From: Bacteroidales bacterium UBA2714 | GTDB lineage: Bacteria > Bacteroidota > Bacteroidia > Bacteroidales > P3 | Length of the DNA stretch: 64,000 nucleotides | Reading direction: 5' to 3' | Assembly: GCA_002354035.1 (NCBI GenBank) | Contig: DEKU01000015.1 | Span: forward strand, 2,813 to 66,812 | In this document: one piece after another, positions 24,707 through 32,657 of the stretch | Layout of the letters: each line of letters opens with the position of its first letter | How positions within the stretch are numbered: the first letter of the stretch is position 1 | The notes under the pieces: generated by a model | Told to the model about the DNA's origin: nothing | What the model saw: the letters and a program-made list of their open reading frames with translations, nothing else | Databases searched by the model: none | Translations under genes and position numbers: made by a program

Positions 24707-24737
24707 AAAAAAGCCTCCCCAGAGAACCCAGGGAGGC
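24707..24737 (-). terminator. Intrinsic terminator or attenuator between rpsO and pnp
   Basis: A 7-bp stem gcctccc/gggaggc (24713-24719 and 24731-24737) is followed on the minus strand by six U (24707-24712). It lies 31 bp after the rpsO stop, so pnp needs read-through or a promoter in 24576-24706, where I see no TAnnTTTG box. Confidence 0.8.
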
Positions 24738-24767
24738 CAACCATAACCAAATAAATATGAAAAACTA

Positions 24768-25037
24768 TTACTTCCTTAAGTTGAGTTTCTTGATGATGGC
24801 ACGATAGCGCTCAATGTCAACATCCTTCAGATAGTCAAGCTGACGGCGGCGTTTTCCCACCAAGGTAACCAGTGCGCGCTCGCTAACCTGATCTTTCTTA
24901 TTTTTCTTCATCAGCTCTGTGAGGTGCTGGATTCTATAAGTGAACAGAGCAATCTGTGCCTCTACCGAACCAGAATCTTTCGCACCCTTTCCATACTCGG
25001 CGAAAATCTCTTCCTTCTTTTCTTTTGTCAGATACAT
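24768..25037 (-). CDS. rpsO: 30S ribosomal protein S15
   Basis: This 89-residue protein is the usual length for S15. It binds 16S rRNA early in assembly of the small-subunit platform. Recognisable stretches are F-A-E-Y-G near 12-16, D-S-G-S-V-E-A-Q-I-A-L-F-T near 21-33, H-L-T-E-L-M-K near 38-44, and G-K-R-R-R-Q-L-D-Y-L-K near 61-71. A strong promoter is upstream and a terminator downstream, then pnp. Confidence 0.98.
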   Translation of the reverse strand: MYLTKEKKEEIFAEYGKGAKDSGSVEAQIALFTYRIQHLTELMKKNKKDQVSERALVTLVGKRRRQLDYLKDVDIERYRAIIKKLNLRK

Positions 25038-25092
25038 TTCTTATTGTATTGTTCGTTTTATTTTTGTTCTTTTGTTCCTTTGAATTCGAGTG

Positions 25093-25122
25093 CAAAATTA
25101 CAACTTTTTTTTCACTCAGCAA
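25093..25122 (-). promoter_or_regulatory. rpsO promoter
   Basis: On the minus strand TTG (25120-25122) lies 19 bp before TAATTTTG (25093-25100). The leader is about 50 nt and very AT-rich. Confidence 0.75.
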
Positions 25123-25224
25123 CTTTTTTCTTCAAAAAAATCGAAATTTAACTCTTATTAGGAACCATCAAGGCCGCAACAACAAATTAACAATCTTTTT
25201 TTCAGCAGAATAAAAAAAAATACG

Positions 25225-25232
25225 TATCTTTG
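25225..25232 (+). promoter_or_regulatory. -7 box of the Na/Pi cotransporter operon
   Basis: TATCTTTG is a full match to TAnnTTTG and lies 30 bp upstream of the ATG at 25262. The -33 region is only a T-run ending in CAG. Confidence 0.55.
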
Positions 25233-25261
25233 CAAAAAATAAACTCTACCCCTACTGACGA

Positions 25262-27043
25262 ATGAATTTTTGGGACATTCTACTGATAATAATCAAATTT
25301 GCGGGTGCTGTAGTGGTGTTCATCTACGGCATGAAACTCATGAGCGAGGGGCTACAAAAGGTTGCAGGCAACAAAATGCGCACCATTATGGGCCGCATGA
25401 CCTCCAATCCCCTCCGCTGCATTGCCACAGGCGCCGCAGTTACCGCCGCCATCCAATCCTCCACCGCCACCACCGTCATGGTGGTCAGCTTCGTCAATTC
25501 CGGGCTCCTCACTCTGGCCAGCGCCATAGCCGTTGTCATGGGCGCCAACATCGGCACCACCTTCACCTCCTGGATCATCCTTCTCGGCCTTAAAGGCAGC
25601 ACCGCCACCTTTGCCCTGCCCCTCATCGTCTTCGCACTTGCCTCCCCCCTGCTGCTTACCCGGGGCGACAAAGCCAAATCCATCAGCGAATTCATAATCG
25701 GCTTCGGCATACTGCTGGTAGGCCTGCAACTCCTCTGCCACACACTGCCCGCCCTCGCCCTCACCCCCCCCATCCTGCAAACCCTCACCCTCTGGTCCAG
25801 CCACGGCATCTGGTCCATCCTCCTCTTCATAGCCATCGGGGCCGCCCTCACCGTCCTCATCCAAGCCTCCTCCGCCGTCATGGCCATCACCCTCATCATG
25901 ACCGCCAACGGATGGATAAGCTTCGACATCGCCGTAGCCATCGTCATGGGACAGAACATCGGCACCACCCTCACCGCCAACATCGCAGCCCGCATGGCCA
26001 ACTCGGCCGGCAAAAAAGCAGCCCGCGCCCACTTCGTCTTCAACATCGTCGGCACACTGCTCACCCTCCTCATCCTCTACCCCGAGCTCAACCTCATCGC
26101 CAGCCTCACCCAACTCTGCTCCGGCCACGCCCCCATCTTCAACTTCCGCCTCCTCCCCGTCAGCCTCGTCCCGCTGGCCATCACCATCTTCAACACCTTC
26201 TTCAACATCATCAACACCCTCATCCTCTCCTTCTTCATACCCCAATTCATCAAAATCGTCAACCTCATGGTCAAAACCCCGCCCGAAGAGCAAGAAGACG
26301 AATTCCGCCTGCGATTCATCAGCGGAGGCTTCACCAACACCGCCGAACTCAACCTCCAGGCCGCACAAAACGAAATAGAAAACTTCTCCAAACGCATACT
26401 CCGCATGTTCTCCTTCCTGCCCGGCCTGCGCACCGCCGCCTCCGACGACGAATTCCACAACACCCTCCAACACATCGAAAAATACGAGAACATAGCCGAC
26501 CGCATGGAAATGGAAATCTCCAAATACCTCACCAAAACCGCCGCCGACCTCTCCGCCGAAGGCTCGCGCCACGTCTCCTCCATGCTCCGCATCGTCGACA
26601 ACCTCGAAAGCATAGGCGACATCATCTACCAGATAGCCATGACACGCAAAAACAAACGCGAAGCCGCCGTCCACTTCGACCAAGACCTCAACGACAACCT
26701 CCACCACATGGCACACCTCGTCCAGAACGCCCTCGACATCATGGACAACAACATACGCCACGACGACCACCACATCGACCTCCCCGCCGCCTACCACGCC
26801 GAACAACAAATCAACTCCTTCCGCGACACCCTCCGCGCTCGCCACCTCGACGCCCTCAAACTCGGCGTCTACGACTTTGCCATCGGCAACGCTTACAGCT
26901 CCCTCTACGCCCTCTACGAAAAACTCGGCGACTACATCATCAACGTCTCCGAAGCCATCGACGACAGCGTCAAAGCCGCCTCCGTCCTCGGCTCCGCCGA
27001 ACCCAACCCCACCGCGAAACAATCAACAATAACAAACCGCTAA
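25262..27043 (+). CDS. Na+/phosphate cotransporter family protein with PhoU-like domain
   Basis: This is a 593-residue inner-membrane protein. The N-terminal 310 residues form the duplicated Na/Pi-cotransporter fold. The first repeat has A-A-I-Q-S-S-T-A-T-T near 59-68 and G-A-N-I-G-T-T near 92. The inverted second repeat has V-L-I-Q-A-S-S-A-V near 200 and G-Q-N-I-G-T-T near 230. Residues about 360-560 are helical and PhoU-like (two repeats with I-E-K-Y-E-N-I-A-D-R-M-E and L-Y-E-K-L-G-D-Y-I-I). It imports or balances phosphate using sodium. Strikingly C-rich codon usage is seen here and in purM. It heads a three-gene operon; purM begins 1 bp after its stop. Confidence 0.93.
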   Translation: MNFWDILLIIIKFAGAVVVFIYGMKLMSEGLQKVAGNKMRTIMGRMTSNPLRCIATGAAVTAAIQSSTATTVMVVSFVNSGLLTLASAIAVVMGANIGTTFTSWIILLGLKGSTATFALPLIVFALASPLLLTRGDKAKSISEFIIGFGILLVGLQLLCHTLPALALTPPILQTLTLWSSHGIWSILLFIAIGAALTVLIQASSAVMAITLIMTANGWISFDIAVAIVMGQNIGTTLTANIAARMANSAGKKAARAHFVFNIVGTLLTLLILYPELNLIASLTQLCSGHAPIFNFRLLPVSLVPLAITIFNTFFNIINTLILSFFIPQFIKIVNLMVKTPPEEQEDEFRLRFISGGFTNTAELNLQAAQNEIENFSKRILRMFSFLPGLRTAASDDEFHNTLQHIEKYENIADRMEMEISKYLTKTAADLSAEGSRHVSSMLRIVDNLESIGDIIYQIAMTRKNKREAAVHFDQDLNDNLHHMAHLVQNALDIMDNNIRHDDHHIDLPAAYHAEQQINSFRDTLRARHLDALKLGVYDFAIGNAYSSLYALYEKLGDYIINVSEAIDDSVKAASVLGSAEPNPTAKQSTITNR

Positions 27044-27044
27044 T

Positions 27045-28217
27045 ATGGACACATTGAAATACAACCTGCGCGGCGTTTCCGCCTCCAAAGAAGACGTCCA
27101 CAACGCCATCAAAAACATCGACAAAGGCCTCTTCCCAAAAGCCTTCTGCAAAATCATCCCCGACCACCTCGGCGGCGACGACTACTACTGCAACATCATG
27201 CACGCCGACGGCGCCGGCACCAAATCCTCCCTCGCCTACCTCTACTGGAAAGAAACCGGCGACATGAGCGTCTGGAAAGGCATAGCCATCGACGCCGTAG
27301 TCATGAACCTCGACGACCTCCTCTGCGTGGGAGCCGTCGACAACATCCTCCTCTCCTCCACCATCGGCCGCAACAAAAACCTCATCCCGGGCGAAGTCAT
27401 CAGCGCCGTCATCAACGGCACCGAAGAATTCCTCCAACAAATGCGCGACCTCGGCATCGGCATCTACCTCACCGGCGGCGAAACCGCCGACGTGGGCGAC
27501 CTCGTCCGCACCATCATAGTCGACTCCACCGTCACCGCACGCATGCGCCGCGCCGACGTCATCGACAACGCCCACATCCACGCCGGCAACGTCATCGTCG
27601 GCCTCGCCTCCTACGGCCAAGCCACCTACGAAGACCGCTACAACGGCGGCATGGGCAGCAACGGCCTCACCTCCGCACGCCACGACGTCTTCTCCAAACT
27701 CTACGCCCAACACTTCCCCGAAAGCTACGACCACAACCTACCCCCCGAAGTAGTCTACTGCGGCAACCGCCGCCTCACCGACCCCACCGAAGTGCCCGGC
27801 GTCGACGCCGGCCAAATGGTCCTCTCCCCCACCCGCACCTACGCCCCAGTCATACGGCGCGTCCTCGACCAATACCGCCCACACATCAGCGGCATGATCC
27901 ACTGCAGCGGCGGCGCACAAACCAAAGTGCTCCACTTCATCGACAAACTCCACGTGGTCAAAGACAACCTCTTCCCCATCCCACCGCTCTTCCGCATGAT
28001 CCACGACGAAAGCGCCACCGAGTGGAAAGAAATGTACAAAGTATTCAACATGGGCCACCGCATGGAAATCTACACCGACGAAAACGCCGCCCAAGGCATC
28101 ATCGACATAGCCCGCAGCTTCAACATCGACGCCCAAATCATCGGCCACGTCGAAGCCAGCGAAACCCCGCAGGTAACCGTCGCCACCGAAAACGGAACAT
28201 TCATCTATAACAATTAA
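27045..28217 (+). CDS. purM: Phosphoribosylformylglycinamidine cyclo-ligase (AIR synthetase), long Bacteroidota form
   Basis: This enzyme catalyses the fifth step of purine synthesis: ATP-dependent closure of FGAM to AIR. The 390-residue protein has PurM landmarks: H-A-D-G-A-G-T-K-S near 53-61, the metal/ATP loop D-A-V-V-M-N-L-D-D-L near 82-91, L-T-G-G-E-T-A-D-V near 142-150, and G-L-A-S-Y-G near 186. It is longer than the 345-residue E. coli enzyme, as in other Bacteroidota. The preceding stop codon and this ATG are separated by one base, so translation is probably coupled to the phosphate transporter. Pairing phosphate uptake with a purine step is plausible but may be coincidental. Confidence 0.9.
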   Translation: MDTLKYNLRGVSASKEDVHNAIKNIDKGLFPKAFCKIIPDHLGGDDYYCNIMHADGAGTKSSLAYLYWKETGDMSVWKGIAIDAVVMNLDDLLCVGAVDNILLSSTIGRNKNLIPGEVISAVINGTEEFLQQMRDLGIGIYLTGGETADVGDLVRTIIVDSTVTARMRRADVIDNAHIHAGNVIVGLASYGQATYEDRYNGGMGSNGLTSARHDVFSKLYAQHFPESYDHNLPPEVVYCGNRRLTDPTEVPGVDAGQMVLSPTRTYAPVIRRVLDQYRPHISGMIHCSGGAQTKVLHFIDKLHVVKDNLFPIPPLFRMIHDESATEWKEMYKVFNMGHRMEIYTDENAAQGIIDIARSFNIDAQIIGHVEASETPQVTVATENGTFIYNN

Positions 28218-28231
28218 ACACACAACACACC

Positions 28232-28624
28232 ATGGCTTCAATCTTTTCACGCATCGTAGCCGGCGAAATACCCTGCTACAAAGTTGCCGAAACCGACAAC
28301 TGCCTGGCCTTCCTCGACGTCAACCCCGTGGTCAAAGGCCATGTACTCTGCATCCCCAAAAAAGAGGTCGACTACATCTTCGACCTCGACGAAGACCTCT
28401 ACTGCGACCTCCAGCGCTTCGCCCACCGCGTGGCGCGCGGCCTCAAGAAAGCCTGCCCCTGCGTCAAAGTAGGCGTCGCCGTCCTCGGCCTCGAAGTGCC
28501 ACACGCCCACATCCACCTCGTCCCCATGCAGACCGAGGCCGACCTCAACTTCCACCACCACATCCAAATGCAACCCGACGAGATGCAGGCCCTGGCCCAA
28601 CAGATAGCCCAAGCCATCGAATAG
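28232..28624 (+). CDS. HIT family (histidine triad) nucleotide-binding protein
   Basis: This is a 130-residue protein. The histidine triad is present as H-A-H-I-H-L-V-P near residues 91-98. Further landmarks are the N-terminal I-F-S-R-I-V-A-G-E-I-P-C-Y near 4-16 and the nucleotide-side F-L-D-V-N-P-V-V-K-G-H near 27-37. Such HINT/HIT enzymes hydrolyse AMP-conjugates such as adenosine phosphoramidates or diadenosine polyphosphates. It starts 14 bp after purM and ends at a strong terminator. Codon use is C-rich like the rest of this operon. Confidence 0.95.
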   Translation: MASIFSRIVAGEIPCYKVAETDNCLAFLDVNPVVKGHVLCIPKKEVDYIFDLDEDLYCDLQRFAHRVARGLKKACPCVKVGVAVLGLEVPHAHIHLVPMQTEADLNFHHHIQMQPDEMQALAQQIAQAIE

Positions 28625-28647
28625 CCAGCCGCCTGACCCTCAAACCC

Positions 28648-28683
28648 AAAGGGGAGACGGCTCATGCAAGCCGTCTCCCCTTT
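28648..28683 (+). terminator. Strong intrinsic terminator after the HIT gene
   Basis: A perfect 15-bp stem aaaggggagacggct/agccgtctccccttt (28648-28662 and 28669-28683) encloses a 6-nt loop. The AAA/UUU ends make it workable in both directions. Confidence 0.88.
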
Positions 28684-28750
28684 GGCATTCCAGCCCCCGC
28701 TGCGCCCCCTCTCCGCTCCTTGACCCCACCTTCTTCCCCACTTGGCTTTC

Positions 28751-28833
28751 ATTTATACACTGTACAAGAGATAATCAAGTGTATAAATAGAAACTAAATG
28801 CAGAATAAGGAGCGAAGGCAGAGCGAACCTGCA
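28751..28833 (+). repeat. Intergenic repeat family, copy A
   Basis: A perfect 11-bp inverted repeat atttatacact/agtgtataaat (28751-28761 and 28778-28788) is followed by agaa, 14 nt, then AAGGAGCG (28807-28814) and AGGCAGAGCGAACCTGC. The same words in the same order occur at 50.1 kb (copy B), and on the other strand at 12.3 kb (copy C). It lies between two convergent genes. Nothing else is seen in 28684-28859. Confidence 0.6.
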
Positions 28834-28859
28834 CCTGACGCAGGGACAGCCGGCATGGG

Positions 28860-30767
28860 TCACGACCACTTGAGGCGGAGACTGTTCAACACCACACTCA
28901 CCGAGCTGAAAGCCATCAGCGCCGAAGCCCACATGGGGGTGATCTGGAATTGGAGCCACGGAGTGAGGGCTCCGGCGGCGAGCGGAATACAGATTACATT
29001 ATAAATAAAAGCCCAGAAAAGGTTCTGCCGCACGGTGCGCACTATGCGGGCCGAGAGGTGCATGGCCTCGGGGATGCGGCGCAAGTCATCGCCCATAAGG
29101 GTGACCTGAGCCACCTCCATGGCCACATCGGTACCGCGACCCATGGCAATGCTCACATCGGCGGCGGCAAGGGCCTGGGAGTCGTTGATGCCGTCGCCCA
29201 CCATGGCCACGGAATGGCCCTGCCGCTGGAGCTGCCGGACGAGGTCTTCCTTGTCCTGCGGTACCACCCGGCTGCGATAATGGTTGATGCCTGCCTGGGC
29301 GGCCCAGTATTGGGCGGCATCGTCGCGGTCGCCGCTCATCATATAGACCTCCACACCTTGGGCCTGGAGTTGCTGTACTGCCTGGCGGGCATGGGGTTTG
29401 AGGCTTTCGCGCTGGTCGAAGGGCAGGTCGGCCGAAGCGTGGGCAAAGTCGATGTCGGGATTGGGGATGGTGAGTGTTCCGGTCTTGTCGATAACCAGTG
29501 CATCGATGCGGTGCAGCTGCTCGATGGCGGCGGCGTCTTTGACCAAGATATTTTGCTGGGCCGCCTTGCCAATGCCCACCATCAGGGCAGTTGGTGTAGC
29601 CAGGCCCATGGCACACGGGCAGGCGATGACCAAAACTGAGACGGCCGAGAGCAGCGCGTGGGGCAACTGGTCCACTCCGCCCAAGACAAGCCACAGCACG
29701 AACGTAAGCAACGCTATGCCCACAACTACGGGAACAAAAACCAAGGCCACGCGGTCGACGATGCGCTGCACGGGGGCTTTGGAGGCCTGGGCCTGCTGCA
29801 CCATGCGGATGATACCCGAAAGGACGGTCTGTTCGCCTACGGACTGGGCCCGCATCACGAAGGTTCCTTGCTTGACGATGGTTCCGGCCAGCACTGTGTC
29901 GGCTTTGTGTTTGGCTACGGGCAGGGGTTCGCCGCTGATCATGGACTCGTCGACATAGCCCTCACCACTGCGAAGGACACCGTCGACAGGCACCTTGTCG
30001 CCCGTACGCACCTCGAGGAGGTCGCGCGGTCGAATGGTGGAAACGGGCACGTCGGACACCTCGCCGTCGGTCACGAGGCGGGCTGTTTTGGGTGCGAGCC
30101 CCATCAGCGCACGGATGGCTGAGGCGGTGCTGCCTTTGGCGCGCTCTTCAAGCAGGCGGCCCGTAAGCACGAAGGTGATGATCATGATGCTGGCATCGTA
30201 CCAGACGTTGTTTTCAATGCCCCGGGAAGTCCACACGCGGTCGCCCCAGAAGGTGTTGAAAAGGCTGAAAAGGAAAGATATAGCCGTGGAGAGAGCTACC
30301 AAGGTGTCCATATTGGCACTGCGATGGCGGAGTTGGGTCCAGGCGGTGACGTAGAATTGGCGACCGCTATAGAGCATTCCGGAGGCGGTGATGACCATCA
30401 GTATCAGGTTGCGAGGCAACGGGTTGCCCACAGGTTTCCACAGCATGGAAAGGGCCATGACAACAACGGCGAAGAGCCATGAAAAGATGGTGCGGAGCCG
30501 CAGCGACAGATAGGCTTGGCGCTCGATGTCGTCGGAGTTGCGGTCGGGCTCAATGACGAGGTCGTAGCCGATGGCGGCTATTTCGCGCTTCATGTCGTCG
30601 AGCGAGATGGTGTCGGGGTCGTATTCAATAAAAGCAGAGCGTCCCGGTAGGGAGACCGAGACGCTGTGTATGCCTTTGAGTGAAGCCAGACGGCGTTCGA
30701 CGTTGGCAGAACAGGCTGCACACATCATGCCGACAACGGGGATGGTGCAGGTGGTAAGGTTTGTCAT
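28860..30767 (-). CDS. copA: Copper-type P1B ATPase lacking most of the nucleotide-binding domain
   Basis: This is a 635-residue inner-membrane heavy-metal ATPase. It has an N-terminal HMA domain with C-A-A-C (16-19), then membrane helices and an actuator domain. The metal site is C-P-C-A-M-G-L-A-T-P in helix 6 and phosphorylation is at D-K-T-G-T-L-T (Asp427). The hinge G-D-G-I-N-D is near 524, and two last helices follow (M-W-A-S-A-L-M-A-F-S-S-V-S-V-V-L-N). From Asp427 to GDGIND is only about 97 residues, against about 190 in CopA: after DKTGTLT there are some 20 residues and then directly L-K-P-H-A-R-Q-A-V-Q-Q-L and M-S-G-D. The N domain with its HP motif is absent. I recall similar short forms in other Bacteroidales, so it is likely a lineage feature. 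It exports Cu+, or lost pumping. Its start overlaps the chaperone gene by 4 bp. Confidence 0.9.
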   Translation of the reverse strand: MTNLTTCTIPVVGMMCAACSANVERRLASLKGIHSVSVSLPGRSAFIEYDPDTISLDDMKREIAAIGYDLVIEPDRNSDDIERQAYLSLRLRTIFSWLFAVVVMALSMLWKPVGNPLPRNLILMVITASGMLYSGRQFYVTAWTQLRHRSANMDTLVALSTAISFLFSLFNTFWGDRVWTSRGIENNVWYDASIMIITFVLTGRLLEERAKGSTASAIRALMGLAPKTARLVTDGEVSDVPVSTIRPRDLLEVRTGDKVPVDGVLRSGEGYVDESMISGEPLPVAKHKADTVLAGTIVKQGTFVMRAQSVGEQTVLSGIIRMVQQAQASKAPVQRIVDRVALVFVPVVVGIALLTFVLWLVLGGVDQLPHALLSAVSVLVIACPCAMGLATPTALMVGIGKAAQQNILVKDAAAIEQLHRIDALVIDKTGTLTIPNPDIDFAHASADLPFDQRESLKPHARQAVQQLQAQGVEVYMMSGDRDDAAQYWAAQAGINHYRSRVVPQDKEDLVRQLQRQGHSVAMVGDGINDSQALAAADVSIAMGRGTDVAMEVAQVTLMGDDLRRIPEAMHLSARIVRTVRQNLFWAFIYNVICIPLAAGALTPWLQFQITPMWASALMAFSSVSVVLNSLRLKWS

Positions 30768-30973
30768 AGGGCAAGGCCGTAGCCACAGTCTTCGGCCGTT
30801 TCCTGCAATTGGGCAGGGGTGACGAGGGTGGTGTCGAACGAAACTGTGACGTTCTTTTGTTCAACGTTGGCCTCGGCGGCGGATACTCCATTCAGGCGGA
30901 GCAGGGCTTCTTCGAGACGTTTTTTGCAGTTGGCACAGGCCATGCCTTCGACGGTGAAAGTGCGTGTTTCCAT
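30764..30973 (-). CDS. copZ: Copper chaperone, single HMA domain
   Basis: This 69-residue protein consists of one heavy-metal-associated ferredoxin-like domain: METRTFTVEGMACANCKKRL with the metal-binding C-x-x-C at Cys14 and Cys17, then V-S-F-D-T-T and a G-Y-G end. It binds Cu+ in the cytosol and hands it to the N-terminal domain of the ATPase encoded next. Its stop overlaps the ATPase start (ATGA), so the two are translationally coupled. The gene starts 12 bp after greA. Confidence 0.93.
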   Translation of the reverse strand: METRTFTVEGMACANCKKRLEEALLRLNGVSAAEANVEQKNVTVSFDTTLVTPAQLQETAEDCGYGLAL

Positions 30974-30985
30974 AGCAGCGAAGTT

Positions 30986-31459
30986 TTAACGTTCGATGGT
31001 GAGGATTTCGAATTGCATGGTACCAGCAGGGACTACCACATCGACGGTTTCGCCGGCACGTTTGCCCAGGAATGCTTGGGCGAAGGGTGAGGTGATGGAG
31101 ATTTTTCCTTCTTTGAGGCTGGCTTCGCTTTCGGGTACGATGGTGTAGACTTGCTTGGCGTTGTTCTTGATATTGCGGATGGTGATTTTGGAGAGGAGCA
31201 ACACTTTGGAGGTGTCGATTTTGGATTCGTCGAGCAGTCGGGCGTTGGCTACGAGGTCCTGAAGTTTGGAGATACGCGCTTCGAGGTGGCCTTGGGCTTC
31301 TTTGGCAGCGTCGTACTCGGCATTTTCGGAGAGGTCGCCTTTGTCGCGGGCTTCGGCTATGGCAGCCGATGCGGCGGGACGTTCGACGGCGATAAGGTGA
31401 TGAAGCTCGTCTTTGAGTTTCTGGAGCCCTTCTTCACTATAATATTTGATTTCTGACAT
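30986..31459 (-). CDS. greA: Transcription elongation factor GreA
   Basis: This 157-residue protein is standard GreA length. An N-terminal coiled coil (about 5-75) carries the conserved tip with acidic residues D-K-G-D-L-S-E-N-A-E-Y (39-49) that enters the polymerase secondary channel. A C-terminal FKBP-like domain (about 80-157) follows, with I-T-S-P-F-A-Q-A-F-L-G-K. It rescues backtracked RNA polymerase by promoting transcript cleavage. It is the first gene of a three-gene leftward operon with a copper chaperone and a copper ATPase, an unusual partnership. Confidence 0.97.
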   Translation of the reverse strand: MSEIKYYSEEGLQKLKDELHHLIAVERPAASAAIAEARDKGDLSENAEYDAAKEAQGHLEARISKLQDLVANARLLDESKIDTSKVLLLSKITIRNIKNNAKQVYTIVPESEASLKEGKISITSPFAQAFLGKRAGETVDVVVPAGTMQFEILTIER

Positions 31460-31491
31460 GATTGATGATGGATTGTGAAATGTAAGCGTTT

Positions 31492-31527
31492 AAAAATTAG
31501 GAAAGGCCATAAAAGCCTTTCCTAATT
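31492..31527 (-). terminator. Intrinsic terminator of the secDF/T9SS surface operon
   Basis: A perfect 13-bp stem aattaggaaaggc/gcctttcctaatt (31495-31507 and 31515-31527) is followed on the minus strand by U residues (31492-31496). It lies 22 bp after the PorV-like stop and separates that operon from greA. Confidence 0.88.
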
Positions 31528-31548
31528 CTATTCTATGTAATAAACTTC

Positions 31549-32625
31549 TTAGAATCGGAATGTACCTCCGATGGCATGAGTGCCGCGAAGATTGGCACTG
31601 GTGCGGTAGGAGTAGTCGATGGTAAGATAGGTTGGGTTTTCACTGCCTTTCTTGGACAGGGGGACGTCGATGGAGGCACCGGCGCTGAGACCAGTGTTGG
31701 CAGTGGTGCGAAGGTCGGCATTGAAAACATCGGTCTGATAGATATAGCCGCAACGCAGGTTGAACATGTTGAGCAGACTGTACTCGACACCGATAGCAAA
31801 GTTATCCTTGAGGAAGGCATTGGAGGTGAAAGCACCCGCAAAGGTGAGGCGCTGACTCAGAGCTTCGAAAAGGAAATCGTAGGAGATACCGATGTTGAGG
31901 CAGGTGGGCATTTCCATGTTGCCGGCACGGAACTCGGCGGTCATGCTGTTGCCAGCGTCGTTGACGAAGGAGAAAGACAGACCAGTGCCGTCAAAGCTGA
32001 AGGCGGGACCCCAGTTTTTCAGGCTGATACCGAATTTGAGCTCGTCGTCGGCACCAGTGACATACTGGATACCGGCATCGACTGCGAAACCACTACCTGT
32101 GATGTTATCAGTAGACTCACTTATGATTTTGAGGTTGACACCACCGCGAATGGAGGCGGTGAAGGTGTGGGAGTAGGCCACGTTGATATTCATAAGTGTG
32201 GGAGAGAAGGTACCATTGATGGGTTCAGGGCTGTCAACGGTGGTTTTGTCAATATCACCAAAGCTCATCGACATGAGGCTGATACCCATGACACCACGGT
32301 CGAACACACGGATGCCCAAACCAAGAGCATTGATGGAAGCACCGCTGTTGAGTCCGCTAAGGCCACCATAGAGCATGGTGTTGGTGTAGGTGAACTCAAG
32401 TTTGTTGACATAACTAAGACCGGCAATGTTTGAATAAAAAGCATCCAGTCCACGGACATTGGCCACACTGGCACTGCCCCAGCCTGTGCTGCGGGCCCAC
32501 GGGTTGATGAGCAACTCCGTGGCACCAGAAGTACCTCTACGCCTGTCGTTGCCGGCCCATACGGACTCGGCGGACATGAGTACCATGATGGCTACTACAG
32601 CAAATATTCTGATTACGTTTTTCAT
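31549..32625 (-). CDS. PorV/PorQ-family outer-membrane protein
   Basis: This is a 358-residue protein. A signal peptide (ending SAESVWAG, residue about 25) precedes a FadL-like 14-strand barrel with PorV/PorQ features: L-L-I-N-P-W-A-R-S-T-G-W-G-S-A-S-V-A near 41-58, then F-Y-S-N-I-A-G-L near 66. Strand pairs alternate throughout, and the chain ends on phenylalanine in I-G-G-T-F-R-F, the usual outer-membrane insertion signal. PorV carries T9SS cargo from the translocon to the attachment complex, and PorQ shuttles on the surface. This copy sits directly behind a giant T9SS-type protein and a TonB receptor, so it is likely dedicated to them. It is the last gene of the operon. Confidence 0.87.
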   Translation of the reverse strand: MKNVIRIFAVVAIMVLMSAESVWAGNDRRRGTSGATELLINPWARSTGWGSASVANVRGLDAFYSNIAGLSYVNKLEFTYTNTMLYGGLSGLNSGASINALGLGIRVFDRGVMGISLMSMSFGDIDKTTVDSPEPINGTFSPTLMNINVAYSHTFTASIRGGVNLKIISESTDNITGSGFAVDAGIQYVTGADDELKFGISLKNWGPAFSFDGTGLSFSFVNDAGNSMTAEFRAGNMEMPTCLNIGISYDFLFEALSQRLTFAGAFTSNAFLKDNFAIGVEYSLLNMFNLRCGYIYQTDVFNADLRTTANTGLSAGASIDVPLSKKGSENPTYLTIDYSYRTSANLRGTHAIGGTFRF

Positions 32626-32657
32626 TTCAGTAATTTTTAAAGATTAACATACAGTGC

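Noticed and set aside
22551..24746. A 731-codon rightward open frame
   Set aside because: Antisense to pnp.
25352..27022. A 556-codon leftward frame, very rich in Val, Glu and Gly
   Set aside because: Antisense shadow of the C-rich phosphate cotransporter gene.
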